Origin: Chloroflexota bacterium
GTDB lineage: Bacteria; Chloroflexota; Ktedonobacteria; Ktedonobacterales; Ktedonobacteraceae
Direction: 5' to 3'
Assembly: GCA_005881295.1 (NCBI GenBank)
Contig: VBHS01000137.1
Location: 1-7,914, forward strand
DNA: 7,914 nt
Every line of letters begins with the position of its first letter. Positions within the stretch are counted from its first letter, which is position 1. This document shows positions 5,841-7,914 of the stretch, piece after piece. The notes beneath the pieces are model-generated. The model saw only the letters and a list, made by a program, of their open reading frames with translations, was not told where the DNA came from and did not search any database. Position numbers and translations under genes: made by a program.

Positions 5841-7139
5841 ATGAAAACCATACATATCTATCGGCTCGATCATCTCTCGCCAGCCCTCTTCGAGCACCTC
5901 AGAGAGGTGCAGATGGAAGCGGCACAGGTCTGGAACCTGTGCGTCTCCCTGCACAAAGAGGCCCGGATGAGCCACACCCGCTGGCCTGGGCGCAACGAGT
6001 TGCAGCAGGCGACCAAAGGGCGGTGTGCCTTGCACAGCCAATCGGTGCAGATGATCGTGCACGCCTTTCTCGCCAACATTGAAACCACCCGCAAACTCCG
6101 CCGGGAGCACCCTGAGATGCGCATGAAGTACCCCTGGCGTGAGAAGCGCTTCTACCCAGTCCACTGGCCCGCGCAAGCGGTGGCCTTAGAGAAGGGCCGT
6201 GTCATCTTGCCGATGGGGAGAGGGCGACCGTCCATCGTGTTGCCGATTGCGCTCCCTGACAATGCTGGGGCCTGTACCCTCGTGTGGAACTACGGCTTCG
6301 AGTTGCACGTCTGCGTCGAGACGGAACAGGCGGCACAGGCTCCCGGCGCGGTACAAGCGACGGTTGATTTGGGCGAGATACAACTTGCCGCTGTCAGCAC
6401 CAATGCCGGGAAAGCCTTGATCGTGACCGGGCGCGGCATCCGCTCGCTCAAACGAGGGCGAGCGAAGCAGATCGGACAGATCACCAGGAAGCAATCCCGG
6501 TGTTCCAAACATTCCCGCCGCTGGAAGAAGCTCCAACGCGCCAAGAACAAGGTATGCAGGCGGGTAGAGCGGCGCGTGCGCGATCTCCGTCACAAGGCGA
6601 GCCGCCAGGTGATCGACTTCTGCGTGAAACACCAAGTCGGCACGCTCTTCATCGGCAACCCGCACGGCGTGCGCAACAAGGATTCCGGCCGCCACCACAA
6701 CGGGCGCATGTCCTTGTGGGAATACGGCAAGGATATCGACTACTTGACTCACAAGTCCACGCAAGCCCGTATCTCGTGCTTCACCGGCTCCGAACGAGGA
6801 ACCAGTAGCCGGTGTCCGAGATGTGGGCACAAGCACAAGCCCAAAGGCAGAACTTGGGTTTGCCGCAAGTGTGGCTTTCGAGGCCACCGCGACCTCGTCG
6901 GGTCGGTCAATATGCATCAGGATGCCTTTGGCGTCCACCTGAAGTTTCCTCGTTCCTTCACGTATCTCCGTCCCGGCCTGCTCAAGACCGGGAAAAGGAG
7001 TAGTCGGGAAGACACGCCCCTGGTTTCGCAAGAGACCTGTTGTTTGGAACAGCCAACGGCTCAACCACGTATCGCGGATACGGTCTCCCCGGAGATAGGC
7101 TCCCCCGTTCGCGTTGTCCAGAAGCCCATCCCCTTCTAG
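5841..7139 (+). CDS. tnpB: TnpB RNA-guided nuclease (OrfB of IS200/IS605 type)
   Basis: A 432-aa TnpB, relative of Cas12, which with an omega-RNA cuts the empty donor site and so favours element retention. ATG 5841 is chosen over TTG 5835; both have only a weak purine-rich site (GAGAAAG, 5823-5829). The N-terminal wedge region (1-165) is followed by RuvC-I Asp176 (ATVDLG) and a basic helical stretch (about 200-255). RuvC-II is FIGNPHG, with Asn273 where many TnpBs have Glu or Asp. Then come SERGTSSRCPRCG with Glu318, the four-cysteine zinc finger (C325, C328, C341, C344), and RuvC-III Asp351 (GHRDLVGSVNM). Glu318 may serve as the alternative acidic residue described for TnpBs with rearranged catalytic sites; that is inference. 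The last about 60 residues are poorly protein-like because the DNA there also encodes the omega-RNA. No frameshift is visible. Confidence 0.9.
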   Translation: MKTIHIYRLDHLSPALFEHLREVQMEAAQVWNLCVSLHKEARMSHTRWPGRNELQQATKGRCALHSQSVQMIVHAFLANIETTRKLRREHPEMRMKYPWREKRFYPVHWPAQAVALEKGRVILPMGRGRPSIVLPIALPDNAGACTLVWNYGFELHVCVETEQAAQAPGAVQATVDLGEIQLAAVSTNAGKALIVTGRGIRSLKRGRAKQIGQITRKQSRCSKHSRRWKKLQRAKNKVCRRVERRVRDLRHKASRQVIDFCVKHQVGTLFIGNPHGVRNKDSGRHHNGRMSLWEYGKDIDYLTHKSTQARISCFTGSERGTSSRCPRCGHKHKPKGRTWVCRKCGFRGHRDLVGSVNMHQDAFGVHLKFPRSFTYLRPGLLKTGKRSSREDTPLVSQETCCLEQPTAQPRIADTVSPEIGSPVRVVQKPIPF

Positions 7140-7172
7140 GGGATTGGGAGTGTCACTTGACCTATTGGAGGC
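7010..7172 (+). ncRNA. TnpB omega-RNA with downstream guide (probable)
   Basis: In characterised TnpB loci the omega-RNA overlaps the 3' end of tnpB and runs through the right end into the flank, which supplies the guide. Here the 3' end of the gene holds a GGAG/CTCC hairpin (7091-7103) and a terminal stem-loop (7125-7148), followed by GTGTCAC to 7156. The guide would then start at 7157 (TTGACCTATTGGAGGC for 16 nt), which is MFS-gene sequence. The 5' limit is arbitrary. The RNA itself is inferred from position and family knowledge. Confidence 0.55.
7125..7148 (+). repeat. Right-end hairpin of the tnpB element
   Basis: CCCATCCCC (7125-7133) pairs with GGGGAT-T-GGG (7139-7148), leaving one bulged T, around loop TTCTA. 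The tnpB stop TAG (7137-7139) falls at the loop edge. The core ATCCCC-5 nt-GGGGAT closely matches the iscB omega-RNA hairpin at 781-797. Confidence 0.65.
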
Positions 7173-7865
7173 GCGTTACGCACATGAGGATTGAGCGTCA
7201 CGGCGATCGCCAAGAAAAGTTGTGGTAGCAAGAGCATAATCACCGTGGGAACAGGACCCATGAACTGGAGCAATGCTCCCGTCAAAGCCAGGCCAATTGG
7301 CTGGCTGCCGAAGGCGATCAGGCGGAAGACGCTATTCACCCGCCCTTGCAAACGGTCTGGGATCAATGCCAGCCGGTAACTGAACTGCACCATCATATAG
7401 ACTGGCACCACAACAAAGCCCACCAGGTTAGCAACTAACAGCACCCACGGATTTATCGCGAATGCATAGAGCAGCCATCCCAGCACCCAGAGCCACGCAG
7501 TGCCGATCATCAGCTGGCCAAAACTGAAACGCTTCTGCAGTGGAACCACCAGCAAGGCGCCAACAACGCTGCCAATGCCTCCACCAGCGAAGATGAGACC
7601 AGTCACTACATTCGTTGCATGCAAGTTCCTTGCAAGGATGATGATCACCAGCACATAGCCTGAGCACGGTGTGATAAGGCCAAAAGTTAGCACGGCAATG
7701 AACCGCATCAGCGGGTTATGCCAGAGCCACGACATTCCCTCGCCGATTTCAGCCCAAAGCTTCCGCGGCTCAGCATCCCTCTCTCCTTGAAATTCCACTT
7801 TGATGAAAAACAGTGAGATGCTCGAGTGCCTGATCTTTTTGTAGCTTATCTTGTGCGGTTGACAT
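7136..7865 (-). pseudogene. MFS transporter remnant (N-terminal half deleted, C-terminus interrupted)
   Basis: The minus strand encodes the C-terminal half of a 12-helix major facilitator superfamily exporter, from ISLFFIKVEFQ through GEGMSWLWHNPLMRF and six membrane helices to NPHVRNAPPIGQV. A credible original start is ATG 7865-7863, with AGGGGAG (7880-7874) 8 nt upstream. It reads MSTAQDKLQKDQALE and then runs out of frame into the ISLFFIK segment near 7825-7830, hitting a stop after about 30 codons. This is best explained by an internal deletion that removed the first about six helices (roughly 150-200 codons) and shifted the frame. An open frame extends to 7888, but its first residues translate the Shine-Dalgarno region and have no ribosome site. 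At the 3' end the last four codons (LPIP) and stop come from the tnpB element. A 6-helix product might be made from an internal start but is unlikely to transport. Confidence 0.75.
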
Positions 7866-7914
7866 GAGTTTTTCTCCCCTGGAAGCATACATATAACGAT
7901 ATTTTTAGAAAGGT

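Larger units (their letters stand above)
5723..7156 (+). mobile_element. TnpB-carrying IS200/IS605-type element without tnpA
   Basis: The element boundaries come from reconstruction. Removing 5723-7156 joins TTTAAC (5717-5722) to TTGACC (7157-). On the minus strand this continues the MFS reading frame in register for 14 more codons to a stop at 5681-5683. The left end has a nested stem-loop and the right end has a hairpin followed by GTGTCAC. No target duplication is seen, as expected for this transposon family, which inserts next to a short motif (here TTTAAC). The dinucleotide AC occurs at both junctions, so the exact breakpoint is ambiguous by up to 2 bp. There is no tnpA gene, so mobility would need a transposase in trans. 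Confidence 0.72.

Noticed and set aside
6186..7064. Long minus-strand open frame (292 codons)
   Set aside because: It lies wholly antisense to tnpB, has no recognisable domain or ribosome site, and is an effect of codon bias on the opposite strand.
7866..7888. ATG 7888 as the MFS start
   Set aside because: The first residues would translate the Shine-Dalgarno of the ATG at 7865 in another frame, and no ribosome site precedes 7888.

Overview
The window is about 55% GC. It looks like a chromosomal segment of a filamentous, spore-forming Chloroflexota of the Ktedonobacteria type. That placement is an inference, from the dense mix of IscB- and TnpB-bearing IS200/IS605-type elements and from the style of the TnpB, MFS and tandem-nitrilase proteins. 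No rRNA or other strict taxonomic marker is present.

Layout: (1) 1-434, the C-terminal end of an enolase-superfamily dipeptide epimerase, followed by a stem-loop. (2) About 515-2157, an iscB element with no transposase gene. It has a highly structured omega-RNA upstream of the gene, an iscB frame with intact RuvC and HNH motifs, a one-base frameshift that detaches the C-terminal TAM-interacting domain, and a right-end hairpin. (3) 2309-5060, a likely two-gene operon: a tandem nitrilase-fold protein whose second catalytic site has lost its cysteine, then a classical SDR oxidoreductase 28 nt downstream. (4) 5258-5608, a small membrane protein with a Tyr-Pro-Gln repeat tail, read from its own promoter and followed by a perfect 19-bp palindrome. 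(5) 5723-7156, a tnpB element without tnpA. (6) 7136-7865 on the minus strand, an MFS exporter gene damaged at both ends: its N-terminal half is deleted and its last codons are displaced by the tnpB element.

The best-supported reading is that the window is a host region decorated by two solo RNA-guided nuclease elements of opposite architecture: IscB with an upstream guide, and TnpB with a downstream guide. For the TnpB element the empty site can be rebuilt. Joining base 5722 to base 7157 restores the MFS frame for 14 more codons to a stop that sits 11 nt from the palindrome. It also places TTTAAC directly 5' of the presumptive guide sequence, as the TAM-guide rule for TnpB predicts. I do not see a wholly new system. 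The items of most interest are the scarless insertion footprint, the interleaved (pseudoknot) pairings in the IscB omega-RNA, the split iscB, and the half-dead tandem nitrilase.
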